64,000 nucleotides of DNA from Lutibacter sp. (GTDB lineage: Bacteria; Bacteroidota; Bacteroidia; Flavobacteriales; Flavobacteriaceae), in contig NZ_JAEINV010000008.1 in NCBI RefSeq assembly GCF_016342705.1, forward strand, positions 105,794 through 169,793. Direction: 5' to 3'. Position numbers and translations under genes: made by a program. Below the pieces are notes generated by a model. It did no database searches. It had not been told where the DNA came from and worked only from the letters and a program-made list of their open reading frames with translations. Numbering within the stretch: position 1 is the first letter of the stretch; the number at the start of each line of letters is the position of its first letter. Positions 7,454-18,322 of this stretch are shown in pieces.

Positions 7454-8350
7454 ATGGAATATCATAATCCTGTATTATTAAAAGAAAGTATAGATGGTTT
7501 AGCAATTAAACCTAATGGTGTTTACGTAGATGTAACTTTTGGAGGTGGAGGTCATTCAAAAGAGATATTAAATCGATTGAGTGAAAACGGGAAATTGTTT
7601 GGTTTTGACCAAGATGAAGATGCGCAAAGAAATGTGATTGACGATCCGAGATTTACTTTGATACCTCAAAATTTTAGACATATAAAAAGGTATTTACGTT
7701 TTTATAATATTAAAAAAGTAGATGGTGTTTTGGCAGATTTAGGTGTTTCATCACATCAGTTTGATGAAGCGGAAAGAGGATTTTCTACTCGTTTTGATGC
7801 AGATTTAGATATGCGAATGAATCAAACAGGAGAACTATCTGCCTATGAGGTTGTGAATTTATATGATGAAGAAAAATTAGCAAATGTATTATTTCAGTAT
7901 AGTGAGCTAAGAAACGCAAAAGCTATTGCTAAAAAAATAGTAAGTGCAAGAATTGAAAATAAAATTAAAACAAGTTTTGAATTAAAAGAAGTGCTTTCGG
8001 AATTTGTTCCAAAAGCAGTTGAGCATAAAATTTTAGCGCAAATATTTCAAGGGATTAGAATTGAAGTAAATCAGGAGATAGAAGTGTTAAAAGAATTTTT
8101 ATTGCAGATTCCTGAATTGTTAAATGTAGAAGGAAGGTTAAGTGTAATATCCTATCATTCTTTAGAAGATAGACTTGTAAAGCGTTTTATGAAAACTGGC
8201 CTTTTTGAAGGTGAGCCAGAAAAAGATTTCTTTGGAAATTTTACGGTGCCTTTAAAAACAGTTGGTAAAATGATAATTCCATCATTTGACGAAGTGAAAA
8301 TGAACAATAGAGCGAGAAGTGCGAAACTAAGAATTGCAACTTTAAAATAA
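7454..8350 (+). CDS. rsmH: 16S rRNA (cytosine-1402-N4)-methyltransferase
   Basis: Methylates N4 of C1402 in 16S rRNA using SAM. The ATG at 7454 is chosen because the product then begins MEYHNPVLL, the universal RsmH N-terminus; earlier in-frame starts lie within mraZ. The 298-residue protein shows the SAM motif VDVTFGGGGHS (about 25-35), FGFDQDEDA, ADLGVSSHQFD and the C-terminal SYHSLEDRLVKRF block. It precedes ftsL without a gap: its TAA ends at 8350 and the ftsL ATG begins at 8351. Confidence 0.96.
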   Translation: MEYHNPVLLKESIDGLAIKPNGVYVDVTFGGGGHSKEILNRLSENGKLFGFDQDEDAQRNVIDDPRFTLIPQNFRHIKRYLRFYNIKKVDGVLADLGVSSHQFDEAERGFSTRFDADLDMRMNQTGELSAYEVVNLYDEEKLANVLFQYSELRNAKAIAKKIVSARIENKIKTSFELKEVLSEFVPKAVEHKILAQIFQGIRIEVNQEIEVLKEFLLQIPELLNVEGRLSVISYHSLEDRLVKRFMKTGLFEGEPEKDFFGNFTVPLKTVGKMIIPSFDEVKMNNRARSAKLRIATLK

Positions 8351-8695
8351 ATGGGAGTTAAGGATAATATATATAATGTTTTAAAAGGGAAATTTCTAGT
8401 TAGTGATGATTCCTTTAAAAATTGGAGATTTATATTGTTTGTGGTTGGATTAATGTTGTTGATAATTGCAAGTTCTCATAGTGCTGATAAAAAAGTAATG
8501 GAAATTGCAAGATTGAATAAAGAAATTAACGAGAAAAGAGCAGAATTTGTAGATACTAGAACAATTTTTATGGAAATGAAACTAGAATCTACCATTAGAA
8601 ATAAAGTGGTGAGTCTTGATTTAAAACCAAGTGAAAATCCACCTCAAGTAATAAAAGTAGTATCAAAAAAAGTAACATCAAAAAAAAGTAAATAA
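8351..8695 (+). CDS. ftsL: FtsL-like division protein
   Basis: 114-residue bitopic membrane protein. A cytoplasmic N-terminus (about 1-26) is followed by one hydrophobic segment at about 27-43 and then a heptad-like periplasmic stretch (MEIARLNKEINEKRAEF). This matches the FtsL architecture of the FtsQLB divisome regulator. Sequence identity in this family is low, so assignment rests on topology and on position between rsmH and the penicillin-binding protein. Start and stop abut both neighbours, which implies coupled translation. Confidence 0.85.
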   Translation: MGVKDNIYNVLKGKFLVSDDSFKNWRFILFVVGLMLLIIASSHSADKKVMEIARLNKEINEKRAEFVDTRTIFMEMKLESTIRNKVVSLDLKPSENPPQVIKVVSKKVTSKKSK

Positions 8696-10684
8696 TTGGC
8701 AGCTACCCAAAAAGGCATATTAAATAAATTGTACATCGTGTTTGTTATAATCACGTTGTTGTTAATTGCTATTGTGGTAAGGTTAACGGATATTCAATTT
8801 ACTGATGGTGAAAAATATAGAGCGCTTTCAGAGCAATTAACGCTAAGAAATGATACCATTTTTGCAAATAAAGGAAGTGTGTTTTCTGATGATGGAAGTT
8901 TATTAGCAACATCTATGTCTCGTTATGAAATTAGAATGGATGCTTTTACGGTTGAAGAAGAAGTTTTTGAAAAAAACATTAGATCACTATCAGAAAGATT
9001 ATCTAAAAAATTCGGAAAAACGGCCAGTAATTGGGAAACTAAAATTAGAAAAGCCAGAAATACTAAAAATAGGTATTTATTTATAACAAAGGGTCTTGGT
9101 TATAATGATTATATGTTGGTAAAAAGTTTTCCAATCTTCAATTTAGGAATGTATAAAGGTGGTTTTATTGCAGAGCAAACAACCGTTAGAGCACATCCAC
9201 TTGGTAGAGTAGCGGAAAGAACCATTGGTTATGATGACTATAGAGGAGCTCCCGGAATTGAAGGCGCTTTTAGGTCTAATTTGGTGGGTAGAAATGGGTA
9301 TAGATTAAAGCAAAAAATTGCGAAAGGACAATGGAGACCAATTAATGATAATAATGAAATTGAACCTGTTAATGGGAATGATATTGTTACTACAATTAAT
9401 GTAAATATACAGGATATTGCACATCATTCATTATTAAGACAATTAGAATTTTATGAAGCAGATCACGGTTGTGTGGTTGTTATGGAGACTAAAACAGGCG
9501 AAATAAAAGCAATTTCAAATTTGGGTAGAAGTTCAAACGGTAAATATTATGAACGTTTAAATTATGCGGTTGGAGAATCTCATGAGCCTGGTTCTGCATT
9601 TAAAGTTATGGCTTTTGTAGCAGCTTTAGATGCGGGAGTAATTGACACAAGTACGGTTGTTGATACTGGTGATGGAAGGTATAAAATGTATGGAAGATAT
9701 ATTAATGATTCTCATAGAGGTGGTTACGGAAAAATTTCTGCTGCAAGAGCAATAGAAGTTTCATCTAACATTGGCTTAGCAAGACTTATTGAAGAAAATT
9801 TTGGTGCTAATCCACAAAAATTCATTGATATTATTAAAGGAATGAACTTAAACGATTTACTTGGATTGCCAATTAAAGGTGAAGGAAAACCAGATATTCC
9901 TGCTCCAGGTGAAAAAAAATGGAGTAAAAACGCTTTGCCCTCTATGTCGTATGGGTATAATTTACAGTTAACACCAATGCAAACACTTACATTTTATAAT
10001 GCAATTGCAAATAATGGTGAAATGGTAAAACCAATGTTTGTGAAAGAAATAAGAACTTGGGATAAGCACGTGGAGTCCTTTAATAAAACAGTTATAAACC
10101 CAGCTATTTGTTCTCCTGAAACAATTAAAAAAGTTCAAGAGGTTTTAAAAAATGTTGTAAAAAGAGGAACTGGACAAAAAATGTATTCTGAAGATTTTTC
10201 AATGGCAGGTAAAACAGGAACAGCACGTACAGAATATTGGAAGTCAGATTGGGCTGAAAACAAACTTTATATTTCATCTTTTACAGGTTATTTTCCAGCA
10301 GAAAACCCATTGTATAGTTGTATAGTGGTTATTCATAAACCAAAAGTTCAAACTGGTTTTTATGGAGCAGATGTTGCTGGTCCGGTTTTTAAAGATATTG
10401 CTCAAAAAATATACACTTCAAATCATATAATTAATAAAGTAGAAGATAAAACACCGAATTTTAAAGGTGTTCAAAATAATTTTGACACGTATTATGCAAA
10501 TTCAAACAAGGAATTTAATTCAATCCCGAATGTAAAAGGAATGGCGGCTATGGACGCCATTTCTTTACTTGAAAATTTAGGATTAAAAGTGCTGTTAGAA
10601 GGAAAAGGGAAAGTGATAGAACAATCTTTAGAAGAAGGTGTAAAATTAGAAAAAGGAACTATAATAAAAATTAAACTAGCATAA
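8696..10684 (+). CDS. ftsI: Division-specific peptidoglycan transpeptidase (PBP3/FtsI type, PASTA tail)
   Basis: Cross-links septal peptidoglycan. The start is TTG immediately after the ftsL stop. The 662-residue protein has an N-terminal membrane anchor (about 9-28), a PBP-dimerisation domain, and a transpeptidase domain with SxxK at Ser300-Ala-Phe-Lys303, SxN at Ser356-Ser-Asn358 and KTG at 506-508. A C-terminal PASTA domain (about 605-662, beginning SIPNVKGM) is an addition absent from E. coli FtsI but common in Bacteroidetes and Firmicutes homologues. It lies between ftsL and murE in the dcw cluster. Confidence 0.94.
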   Translation: MAATQKGILNKLYIVFVIITLLLIAIVVRLTDIQFTDGEKYRALSEQLTLRNDTIFANKGSVFSDDGSLLATSMSRYEIRMDAFTVEEEVFEKNIRSLSERLSKKFGKTASNWETKIRKARNTKNRYLFITKGLGYNDYMLVKSFPIFNLGMYKGGFIAEQTTVRAHPLGRVAERTIGYDDYRGAPGIEGAFRSNLVGRNGYRLKQKIAKGQWRPINDNNEIEPVNGNDIVTTINVNIQDIAHHSLLRQLEFYEADHGCVVVMETKTGEIKAISNLGRSSNGKYYERLNYAVGESHEPGSAFKVMAFVAALDAGVIDTSTVVDTGDGRYKMYGRYINDSHRGGYGKISAARAIEVSSNIGLARLIEENFGANPQKFIDIIKGMNLNDLLGLPIKGEGKPDIPAPGEKKWSKNALPSMSYGYNLQLTPMQTLTFYNAIANNGEMVKPMFVKEIRTWDKHVESFNKTVINPAICSPETIKKVQEVLKNVVKRGTGQKMYSEDFSMAGKTGTARTEYWKSDWAENKLYISSFTGYFPAENPLYSCIVVIHKPKVQTGFYGADVAGPVFKDIAQKIYTSNHIINKVEDKTPNFKGVQNNFDTYYANSNKEFNSIPNVKGMAAMDAISLLENLGLKVLLEGKGKVIEQSLEEGVKLEKGTIIKIKLA

Positions 10685-12139
10685 TTGAAATTAGTAAAAG
10701 ACATATTATATAAAGTTGGTGTTATTTCTATTCACGGAACCACAAATTCACAAGTGAATGCTGTGGAATTTGATTCTAGACAAGTGAAGAAAAACAGCTT
10801 GTTTGTTGCTCAAAAAGGGTTGATTTTTGATGGGCATTTGTTTATTGATAAAGCAATTGAGCAAGGTGCAATTGTAATTGTATGTGAAACGCTTCCCGAA
10901 AAATTAAACGGAGATGTTACTTATATTCAGGTTGAAAATTCTGATTCAGCGTTGGCAATTATTGCTTCAAATTTTTATGATAATCCATCTTCAAAATTAA
11001 AATTAGTTGGAGTAACAGGTACTAATGGTAAAACAACTATTGCTTCATTATTATATACTTTATTTCAAAAAGCAGGATTTAGCGCTGGATTATTATCAAC
11101 TGTGAAAATTTTGGTTGATAAAACTCAGTACGAAGCAACACATACAACACCAAACTCATTACTTATAAATAAGTATTTAAATGAAATGGTTGAAGCTGGT
11201 TGTGATTATTGTTTTATGGAAGTGAGTTCTCACGGAATTCATCAAAAAAGGACGGAAGGATTAGTGTTTGCAGGTGGAATTTTTACAAATTTAACGCACG
11301 ATCATTTAGATTATCATAAGACTTTTAAGGAATATAGAGATGTAAAAAAATCATTTTTTGATATGTTGCCAAAAACAGCATTTGCTTTGGTAAATATTGA
11401 TGATAAAAATGGTGAAGTGATGCTTCAAAATACAAAAGCAAAAAAATACACATATGCTTTAAAAACAATGGCTGATTACAAAGCTAAAATTATAGAAAAC
11501 CAGTTTTCTGGATTGTTTTTAAATATAAATGGTAATGAAGTTTGGGTGAAATTAACAGGTAGTTTTAACGCTTATAATTTATGTGCGGTTTATGGAACTG
11601 CCGATTTGTTAGGCTTAAATACTACAGATGCCTTAACGGCTATTAGTGAGTTGGAAAGTGTGAGTGGAAGATTTCAACATTTTACTTCAAAAGAAGGAAT
11701 TACGGCAATAATTGATTATGCACATACGCCAGATGCGTTAAAAAATGTGCTTGAAACAATTAATGATATTAGAACAGGAAATGAACAAGTGATAACCGTT
11801 GTGGGTTGTGGTGGAGATAGAGATAAAGCTAAGCGTCCTGTTATGGGACGCATAGCTTCTCAATTAAGTTCGCAGGTTATTTTTACTTCAGATAATCCAA
11901 GAAGTGAAGATCCTCAAGTGATACTTAATGAAATTGAAAGTGGTGTTGAAGCTCAAAACTATAAAAAAACAATTACAGTTTTAGATAGAGAGCAAGCTAT
12001 AAAAACGGCCACAAAGTTGTCGAAAAAAGGAGACATTATTTTAATTGCTGGAAAAGGTCATGAAACCTATCAGGAAATTAAAGGTGTAAGAACTCATTTT
12101 GATGATTTTGAGATAATAACTGAATTATTAAAAGCTTAG
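10685..12139 (+). CDS. murE: UDP-MurNAc-tripeptide synthetase MurE
   Basis: Adds the third residue to UDP-MurNAc-L-Ala-D-Glu in the cytosol. The 484-residue protein has the Mur ligase P-loop GTNGKTT at 112-118 and the specificity motif DNPR at 403-406, which in characterised MurE enzymes selects meso-diaminopimelate. The start is TTG, directly following the ftsI stop codon with no spacer; the same arrangement is used at ftsI, suggesting termination-reinitiation. The fold shows the usual three Mur ligase domains. Confidence 0.95.
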   Translation: MKLVKDILYKVGVISIHGTTNSQVNAVEFDSRQVKKNSLFVAQKGLIFDGHLFIDKAIEQGAIVIVCETLPEKLNGDVTYIQVENSDSALAIIASNFYDNPSSKLKLVGVTGTNGKTTIASLLYTLFQKAGFSAGLLSTVKILVDKTQYEATHTTPNSLLINKYLNEMVEAGCDYCFMEVSSHGIHQKRTEGLVFAGGIFTNLTHDHLDYHKTFKEYRDVKKSFFDMLPKTAFALVNIDDKNGEVMLQNTKAKKYTYALKTMADYKAKIIENQFSGLFLNINGNEVWVKLTGSFNAYNLCAVYGTADLLGLNTTDALTAISELESVSGRFQHFTSKEGITAIIDYAHTPDALKNVLETINDIRTGNEQVITVVGCGGDRDKAKRPVMGRIASQLSSQVIFTSDNPRSEDPQVILNEIESGVEAQNYKKTITVLDREQAIKTATKLSKKGDIILIAGKGHETYQEIKGVRTHFDDFEIITELLKA

Positions 12140-12151
12140 AAATTTAACAAT

Positions 12152-13378
12152 ATGTTATATTATTTATTTGATTATTTAGACAGTCAATTTGATGTTATAG
12201 GAGCAGGATTGTTCCAATATATCTCATTTCGTTCTGCGCTAGCTTTTATTCTTTCTTTATTGTTTTCAACTATTTATGGTAAAAGAATTATTAACTATTT
12301 GCAATTTAAGCAAGTAGGAGAATCTGTAAGAGATTTAGGATTAGAAGGGCAGGTAGAAAAGGCTGGAACTCCAACTATGGGAGGTGTTATTATTATTTTA
12401 GCAACGTTAATTCCTGTGCTTTTATTAGCGGAATTGGACAATGTTTATATTGTTATTTTGTTAATAACAACTCTTTGGATGGGTATAATTGGTTTTGTTG
12501 ATGATTATATAAAAGTTTTTAAAAAAGATAAGGAAGGTTTAAAAGGGCGGTTTAAAATAGCTGGTCAAATTTCATTAGGAATTTTTGTTGGGGCCATGTT
12601 TTATTTTCATCCTAGTGTTACCATGAAAGAGAAATTACCAATAAAATTTCAATATGTTGCAGAAGATGGAGTGCCGGTATTGTTTGGAGAAGCAAAAAAA
12701 TCAACAAAAACTACGATTCCGTTTTTTAAAAATAATCAGTTAGAATATGCCGAGGCTTTAGAAATTTTCGGAAAAGGGTTAAAAGAATATGCGTGGTTGT
12801 TATTTATTCCAATTGTCATATTTATAATTACAGCGGTATCAAACGGAGCAAATTTAACTGATGGGATTGATGGTTTAGCAGCAGGCTCATCGGCAATTAT
12901 AGTCCTCACGCTCGGTATTTTTGCGTGGGTTTCTGGTAATATCATATTTGCCAATTATTTAGATGTAATGTATATACCAAACTCAGGTGAAATGACCATT
13001 TTTATTGCAGCATTTGTTGGGGCATTGGTTGGTTTTTTATGGTATAATACATATCCGGCTCAGGTTTTTATGGGAGATACAGGTAGTTTAACCATTGGTG
13101 GAATTATTGCAGTTTTAGCAATTGCAGTGCGCAAGGAGTTGTTAATTCCAATTTTAGCAGGCATATTTTTGGTGGAGAATTTATCCGTTATTCTGCAAGT
13201 AAGTTATTTTAAATATACCAAAAAAAGATTTGGTGAAGGAAAACGCATTTTTAAAATGTCACCATTGCATCATCATTATCAAAAATCTGGTTACCATGAA
13301 AGTAAAATTGTTACCCGTTTTTGGATTGTTGGAATTATGTTGGCGGTATTTACAATAGTAACCTTAAAGTTGCGATAA
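12152..13378 (+). CDS. mraY: Phospho-N-acetylmuramoyl-pentapeptide-transferase
   Basis: Transfers phospho-MurNAc-pentapeptide to undecaprenyl phosphate to make lipid I at the inner membrane. 408 residues, about 10 hydrophobic helices. Signatures: [11 protein letters not shown] (about 73-83), the catalytic region [10 protein letters not shown] (about 114-123), [12 protein letters not shown] (about 234-245) and MGDTGSL. The insert of about 50 residues around 160-210 is longer than in E. coli MraY (360 residues), as I would expect in Bacteroidetes. The murD ATG starts directly after its stop. Confidence 0.96.
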   Translation: MLYYLFDYLDSQFDVIGAGLFQYISFRSALAFILSLLFSTIYGKRIINYLQFKQVGESVRDLGLEGQVEKAGTPTMGGVIIILATLIPVLLLAELDNVYIVILLITTLWMGIIGFVDDYIKVFKKDKEGLKGRFKIAGQISLGIFVGAMFYFHPSVTMKEKLPIKFQYVAEDGVPVLFGEAKKSTKTTIPFFKNNQLEYAEALEIFGKGLKEYAWLLFIPIVIFIITAVSNGANLTDGIDGLAAGSSAIIVLTLGIFAWVSGNIIFANYLDVMYIPNSGEMTIFIAAFVGALVGFLWYNTYPAQVFMGDTGSLTIGGIIAVLAIAVRKELLIPILAGIFLVENLSVILQVSYFKYTKKRFGEGKRIFKMSPLHHHYQKSGYHESKIVTRFWIVGIMLAVFTIVTLKLR

Positions 13379-14713
13379 ATGAAGAATTTGGTAATTCTTG
13401 GTGGAGGAGAAAGCGGTGTTGGAACTGCCATTTTAGGAAAGCAAAAAGGGTACAATGTTTTTGTTTCTGATAAAGGAAAAATTGCAAAAAAATATAAAGA
13501 CGTTCTTTTAAATAATGACATTGAATTTGAGGATGGTGGTCATACAGAAGCTAAAATATTTGAAGCGGATGTGGTGATGAAAAGCCCTGGAATACCTGAT
13601 AAAGTGCAATTAATAGTTGCGCTTAAAGAAAAAGGAATTCCAGTGATTTCTGAAATTGAGTTTGCTTCAAAATATACTACTGGAACTATTGTAGGAATTA
13701 CAGGTTCAAACGGTAAAACTACCACAACAATGTTGGTAAATCATATTTTGAAAAAAGCCAATTTAAATGTTGGAATGGGTGGGAATATTGGAAAAAGTTT
13801 TGCACAGCAAGTGGCTGAGGATAATTTCGGAATTCATGTATTAGAGTTAAGTAGTTTTCAGTTAGATGGTATTGTAGATTTTGCACCACACATTGCTATT
13901 TTAACAAACATTACGCCAGATCATTTAGACAGATATAACTATCAGTTTGAAAATTATATCAACTCAAAATTTAGAATAACAGAAAATCAAACAGAAAACG
14001 ATTTTTTAATATATGATGCTGATGACGAGGTGATTGCAAATTGGTTAAACAAAAATAAAGTAAAAGCAACATTGTTGCCTTTTTCATTAGAAAAGGAATT
14101 GGAACAAGGAGTATTTATAAAAGATAATAATATAATATTAAAATATAAAACTGAACATACAATAATGAGTATAACAACTTTAGCATTAAAGGGGAAACAT
14201 AACACGAAAAATGCAATGGCAGCGGCTATGGCATCTTCATTATTAAAAGTTAGAAGCAACACTATTAGAGAAAGTTTAGAGGACTTTGAAGGCGCTGAAC
14301 ATAGATTGGAAGAGGTGTTAAAAATAAATGGAGTTCAGTATATAAACGACTCTAAGGCAACAAATGTAAATGCAACTTTTTATGCTTTAGAAAGTATGAG
14401 AACTCCTACCGTTTGGATTGTGGGAGGAGTTGACAAAGGAAATGATTATTTAGATTTAATGCCTTTGGTAAGAGAAAAAGTAAAAGCTATTATTTGTTTA
14501 GGTATTGAAAATCAAAAAATAATTCAAACATTTAATAATGTTGTTGATTTAATAGTTGAAACGGCTGGAGCTGAAGAAGCAGTAAAAGTAGCATACAAAA
14601 TTGCAGAAAAAGGAGATACTGTATTGCTATCACCTGCCTGTGCAAGTTTTGATTTATTTGAAAATTATGAAGATAGAGGTAACAAATTTAAACAAGCAGT
14701 GAGAGAATTGTAA
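13379..14713 (+). CDS. murD: UDP-MurNAc-L-alanine--D-glutamate ligase
   Basis: Adds D-Glu to UDP-MurNAc-L-Ala in the cytosol. The 444-residue protein has an N-terminal Rossmann-like domain (VILGGGESGVGTA, about 4-16), the ATP P-loop GITGSNGKTT at 106-115, a central LTNITPDHLDRY segment and the C-terminal domain with VGGVDKGNDY. Start and stop are contiguous with mraY and ftsW, respectively. Confidence 0.96.
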   Translation: MKNLVILGGGESGVGTAILGKQKGYNVFVSDKGKIAKKYKDVLLNNDIEFEDGGHTEAKIFEADVVMKSPGIPDKVQLIVALKEKGIPVISEIEFASKYTTGTIVGITGSNGKTTTTMLVNHILKKANLNVGMGGNIGKSFAQQVAEDNFGIHVLELSSFQLDGIVDFAPHIAILTNITPDHLDRYNYQFENYINSKFRITENQTENDFLIYDADDEVIANWLNKNKVKATLLPFSLEKELEQGVFIKDNNIILKYKTEHTIMSITTLALKGKHNTKNAMAAAMASSLLKVRSNTIRESLEDFEGAEHRLEEVLKINGVQYINDSKATNVNATFYALESMRTPTVWIVGGVDKGNDYLDLMPLVREKVKAIICLGIENQKIIQTFNNVVDLIVETAGAEEAVKVAYKIAEKGDTVLLSPACASFDLFENYEDRGNKFKQAVREL

Positions 14714-15904
14714 ATGAAAAATTGGTTTAAAAATATTGAAGGTGATCGTGCAATTTGGGCGGTAGTTGGTTTTATGGCATTATTGTCGTTTTTACCAATT
14801 TACAGCGCAAGTACAAATTTGGTATATGTTGCCAATAATGGCACGCCAATCTTTCATTTAGTTAAACACGCATTATTATTAGCTGTTGGTTTTATGATTA
14901 TTTACGGAGTTCATAAAATTCCATATAGATTTTTTAGTGGAGGTTCTGTAATAATGATTCCTCTGGTTATTGTATTGTTAGCATTTACGTTGGCAAAAGG
15001 CTCAACTATTGGTGGGGCAAATGCAAGTAGGTGGATTCAAATTCCCTTTATTGGAGTTGGTTTTCAAACTTCAACATTGGCAGGTTTAATTTTAATGATT
15101 TATGTTTCCAGATATTTGGCACAAAACAAAGACAAAGAATTTACATTTAAAGATAGTGTTTTAAAATTGTGGATCTGGGTAGCCATAATATTAGGGTTAA
15201 TTTTGCCAGCCAATTTTTCAACTACTGCAATTTTCTTTTTAATGATATTAATGGTCGCCTTTATAGGTGGTTATCCTTTTAAATATTTAGCATCTGTTGT
15301 GGGGATAGGTGTATTTGTGTTTGCTCTATTTGTGTTAACTGCGAAAGCCCTCCCTGGAGTGCTGCCAAATAGAGTAGATACATGGATTAGTAGGGTTGAA
15401 AACTTTGCTAATGAAAATGCAGAGGAAGGTTATCAGGTTGAAAAGGCAAAAATAGCAATTGCAAGTGGAGGAATTCAAGGAAGAGGCCCTGGGAAAAGTG
15501 TTCAAAAAAACTTTTTACCTCAATCTTCATCAGATTTTATTTTCGCAATTATTGTTGAAGAATGGGGCTTAATAGGTGCATTGGTAGTTATATCTTGTTA
15601 CTTATTTTTATTAATAAGAATATTAATTGCATCAAAAAAAGCAACTACCATATTTGCAACTTTATTAATTATTGGAGTGGGAATTCCTATAATTATTCAG
15701 GCAGTTATTAATATGGCTGTGGCTGTAAATTTATTTCCTGTAACAGGACAAACATTGCCATTAATTAGTAGTGGAGGAACATCTATTTGGATGACTTGTA
15801 TTGCTATTGGTATTATATTAAGTGTTACCGCAAATAAAGAAAAAGTAGTAAATCCAGATAATGAAGAAAACCCTTTAGATATTTTACATGAAGCAATCGG
15901 TTAA
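14714..15904 (+). CDS. ftsW: Peptidoglycan glycosyltransferase FtsW
   Basis: SEDS-family polymerase that extends septal glycan strands from lipid II, working with the FtsI transpeptidase encoded upstream. 396 residues with about ten membrane segments. Characteristic stretches are [11 protein letters not shown] near the C-terminus and the loop containing [21 protein letters not shown], with the EEWG motif just after. The ATG abuts the murD stop; the last 17 nt overlap murG. Confidence 0.94.
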   Translation: MKNWFKNIEGDRAIWAVVGFMALLSFLPIYSASTNLVYVANNGTPIFHLVKHALLLAVGFMIIYGVHKIPYRFFSGGSVIMIPLVIVLLAFTLAKGSTIGGANASRWIQIPFIGVGFQTSTLAGLILMIYVSRYLAQNKDKEFTFKDSVLKLWIWVAIILGLILPANFSTTAIFFLMILMVAFIGGYPFKYLASVVGIGVFVFALFVLTAKALPGVLPNRVDTWISRVENFANENAEEGYQVEKAKIAIASGGIQGRGPGKSVQKNFLPQSSSDFIFAIIVEEWGLIGALVVISCYLFLLIRILIASKKATTIFATLLIIGVGIPIIIQAVINMAVAVNLFPVTGQTLPLISSGGTSIWMTCIAIGIILSVTANKEKVVNPDNEENPLDILHEAIG

Positions 15905-16979
15905 TATCATATTAAGTGGAGGTGGAACAGGAGGACATATATATCCGGCTGTGTCTATAGCGAATGAGCTGAAGGAAAAATATCCTGAAGCCCAATTTTT
16001 GTTTGTAGGAGCTAAAGATAAAATGGAAATGGAAAAAGTTCCACAAGCTGGTTATGAAATAAAGGGATTGTGGATTGCGGGTTTACAAAGGCAATTAACG
16101 TTAAAAAACGCCATGTTTCCGTTTAAACTTATCAGTAGTTTATGGAATGCATATAAAATAATAAAAAAATTTAAACCAACAGTTGTTATTGGTACTGGAG
16201 GTTTTGCAAGTGGGCCAACATTATTTGTTGCAAACAGATTAGGAATAAAAACAGTGATTCAAGAGCAAAACTCATATCCAGGAATAACTAACAAATTACT
16301 AAGTAAAAAAGCTGATAAAATTTGTGTTGCTTATGATGGTTTAGAACGATTTTTTCCTGCTGATAAAATTTTAAAAACTGGAAATCCAGTTCGTCAGGAT
16401 TTACTGGATATTGATTCTAAAAGAGAAGAGGCAATTCAGTTTTTTAATTTAAATAAAGAGCAAAACACATTAGTTATTATTGGCGGAAGTCTGGGTGCTA
16501 GAGCGTTGAACAATTTAATTGAAAAGCATATAAATTGGTTGGTAGAAAAAGGTATTCAAGTTATTTGGCAAACGGGAAAGTTATATTATGATGAGTTTAA
16601 AAAATATGATGAATTAAAAGGTGTAAAAACCTATGCTTTTTTAAATAGAATGGATTTAACATATGCAGCTGCAGATATTTTAATAAGTAGAGCAGGAGCA
16701 AGTTCAATATCAGAATTGTGTATTGTTGGAAAACCAGTAATTTTTATTCCATCGCCAAATGTAGCTGAAGATCATCAAACAAAAAACGCATTGGCAATTG
16801 TAGATAAAGAAGGTGCTATTTTATTGAAAGAATCTGAATTAGAGACTTTTAAAAATTTATTTGAAGGATTAATATCAGATGAAGAACTTCAACAAAAATT
16901 ACGTAAAAATATTAAAGTATTGGCGTTGCCAAATGCAACAAAAGATATAGTAAAAGAAATAGAAAAATTAATTCATTGA
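15888..16979 (+). CDS. murG: Lipid II synthase MurG
   Basis: Adds GlcNAc to lipid I on the cytosolic face of the membrane. 363 residues, GT28 family. The N-terminal phosphate-binding loop GGGTGGH is at 11-17, and EQNSYPG (about 127-133), [10 protein letters not shown] and the donor-site segment [11 protein letters not shown] are visible. The ATG at 15888 lies inside ftsW, a 17-nt overlap. The stop overlaps the TTG start of murC (TTGA). Confidence 0.95.
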   Translation: MKQSVNIILSGGGTGGHIYPAVSIANELKEKYPEAQFLFVGAKDKMEMEKVPQAGYEIKGLWIAGLQRQLTLKNAMFPFKLISSLWNAYKIIKKFKPTVVIGTGGFASGPTLFVANRLGIKTVIQEQNSYPGITNKLLSKKADKICVAYDGLERFFPADKILKTGNPVRQDLLDIDSKREEAIQFFNLNKEQNTLVIIGGSLGARALNNLIEKHINWLVEKGIQVIWQTGKLYYDEFKKYDELKGVKTYAFLNRMDLTYAAADILISRAGASSISELCIVGKPVIFIPSPNVAEDHQTKNALAIVDKEGAILLKESELETFKNLFEGLISDEELQQKLRKNIKVLALPNATKDIVKEIEKLIH

Positions 16980-18322
16980 ATTTAGATAATATACATAACA
17001 TTTATTTTGTAGGTATCGGAGGAATCGGTATGAGCTCACTTGCTTTTTATTTTAAAAGCAATGGGAAAAATGTTGCTGGTTACGATAAAACTCCTACCGA
17101 AATTACTAATTCATTAAAGGAAAAAGGAATGCAAATTCACTTTGAAGATGCTATTGATTTTATTGCTGATGAATTCAAAAATAAAGGGAATACGTTGGTT
17201 ATTTATACGCCAGCAATTCCTAAAAATCATTCAGAATTAAATTTCTTTTTTGATAATAATTATAAGGTTTTAAAGCGTTCAGAAATATTAGGTGAAATCA
17301 CTAAAAATTCATTTTGTTTAGCTGTTGCAGGCACACATGGTAAAACAACTACTTCAACCATGTTAGGTCATATTCTGTTTGAAGCAGGTGTAAATGCAAC
17401 CTCATTTTTAGGCGGGATTTCAGAAAATTATAATTCAAATTTAATTTTAGGTGGCTCAGAAGTTTCTGTGGTTGAAGCAGATGAATTTGATCGCTCATTT
17501 TTAAGGTTATCACCAAATATTGCTTGTATTACATCAATGGATGCGGATCATTTAGATATTTATGGAGAACCGGCTGAATTGGAAAAATCATTTAAAGATT
17601 TTGGAGCTAAAGTTTCTGATACATTAATTGTAAAAAAAGGGTTACCAATTGAGGCTTTAACTTTTGGAATAGACGAAGATGCCGATTACAATGCATCAAA
17701 TATTAAAATAGAAAATGGTGCTTATATTTTTGATGTAAAAACACCAACAGAATTTATTAAAGAGGTAAAAATAAATTTACCAGGAAAACATAATGTGCTA
17801 AATGCGGTGGCGGCTTTGGCAATGGCTAATAGTTACGGAATATCATTACCAGTCATTGCCAAAGCTTTACTTTCTTTTAAAGGAATAAAGCGTCGTTTTT
17901 CTTATAAAATTAAAACTGATAATTTGGTTTTAATTGATGATTATGCACATCATCCAACAGAAATTATTGCTGTTGCAAGTGCGGTTAGAGAAATGTATCC
18001 TTCAAAAAAAATAGTAGGTGTTTTTCAACCACATTTATTTAGTAGAACTAGAGATTTTGTAGATGATTTTGCAAAAAGTTTATCATTATTTGATGAATTA
18101 ATTTTACTGGATATTTATCCGGCAAGAGAATTACCAATAGAAGGAGTTAGTTCAAGTTGGTTATTAGACAAAGTTTCCATAGATAAAAAACAGATTTCTT
18201 CAAAAGAGAATTTGTATAAAAATATTTTAAAATCAAAAGCACAAGTAATTGTTATGATTGGCGCAGGAGATATTGGGGAGTTAGTAAGTGTAATAAAATA
18301 TAAATTAACAAGTGAAAATTAA
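16976..18322 (+). CDS. murC: UDP-N-acetylmuramate--L-alanine ligase
   Basis: Attaches the first L-Ala of the stem peptide. 448 residues; the N-terminal [13 protein letters not shown] loop, the P-loop GTHGKTT at 119-125 and the C-terminal [10 protein letters not shown] block are diagnostic for MurC. The start is a TTG overlapping the murG TGA by 3 nt, a tight coupling signal; no better ATG is available at the N-terminus. Confidence 0.95.
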   Translation: MNLDNIHNIYFVGIGGIGMSSLAFYFKSNGKNVAGYDKTPTEITNSLKEKGMQIHFEDAIDFIADEFKNKGNTLVIYTPAIPKNHSELNFFFDNNYKVLKRSEILGEITKNSFCLAVAGTHGKTTTSTMLGHILFEAGVNATSFLGGISENYNSNLILGGSEVSVVEADEFDRSFLRLSPNIACITSMDADHLDIYGEPAELEKSFKDFGAKVSDTLIVKKGLPIEALTFGIDEDADYNASNIKIENGAYIFDVKTPTEFIKEVKINLPGKHNVLNAVAALAMANSYGISLPVIAKALLSFKGIKRRFSYKIKTDNLVLIDDYAHHPTEIIAVASAVREMYPSKKIVGVFQPHLFSRTRDFVDDFAKSLSLFDELILLDIYPARELPIEGVSSSWLLDKVSIDKKQISSKENLYKNILKSKAQVIVMIGAGDIGELVSVIKYKLTSEN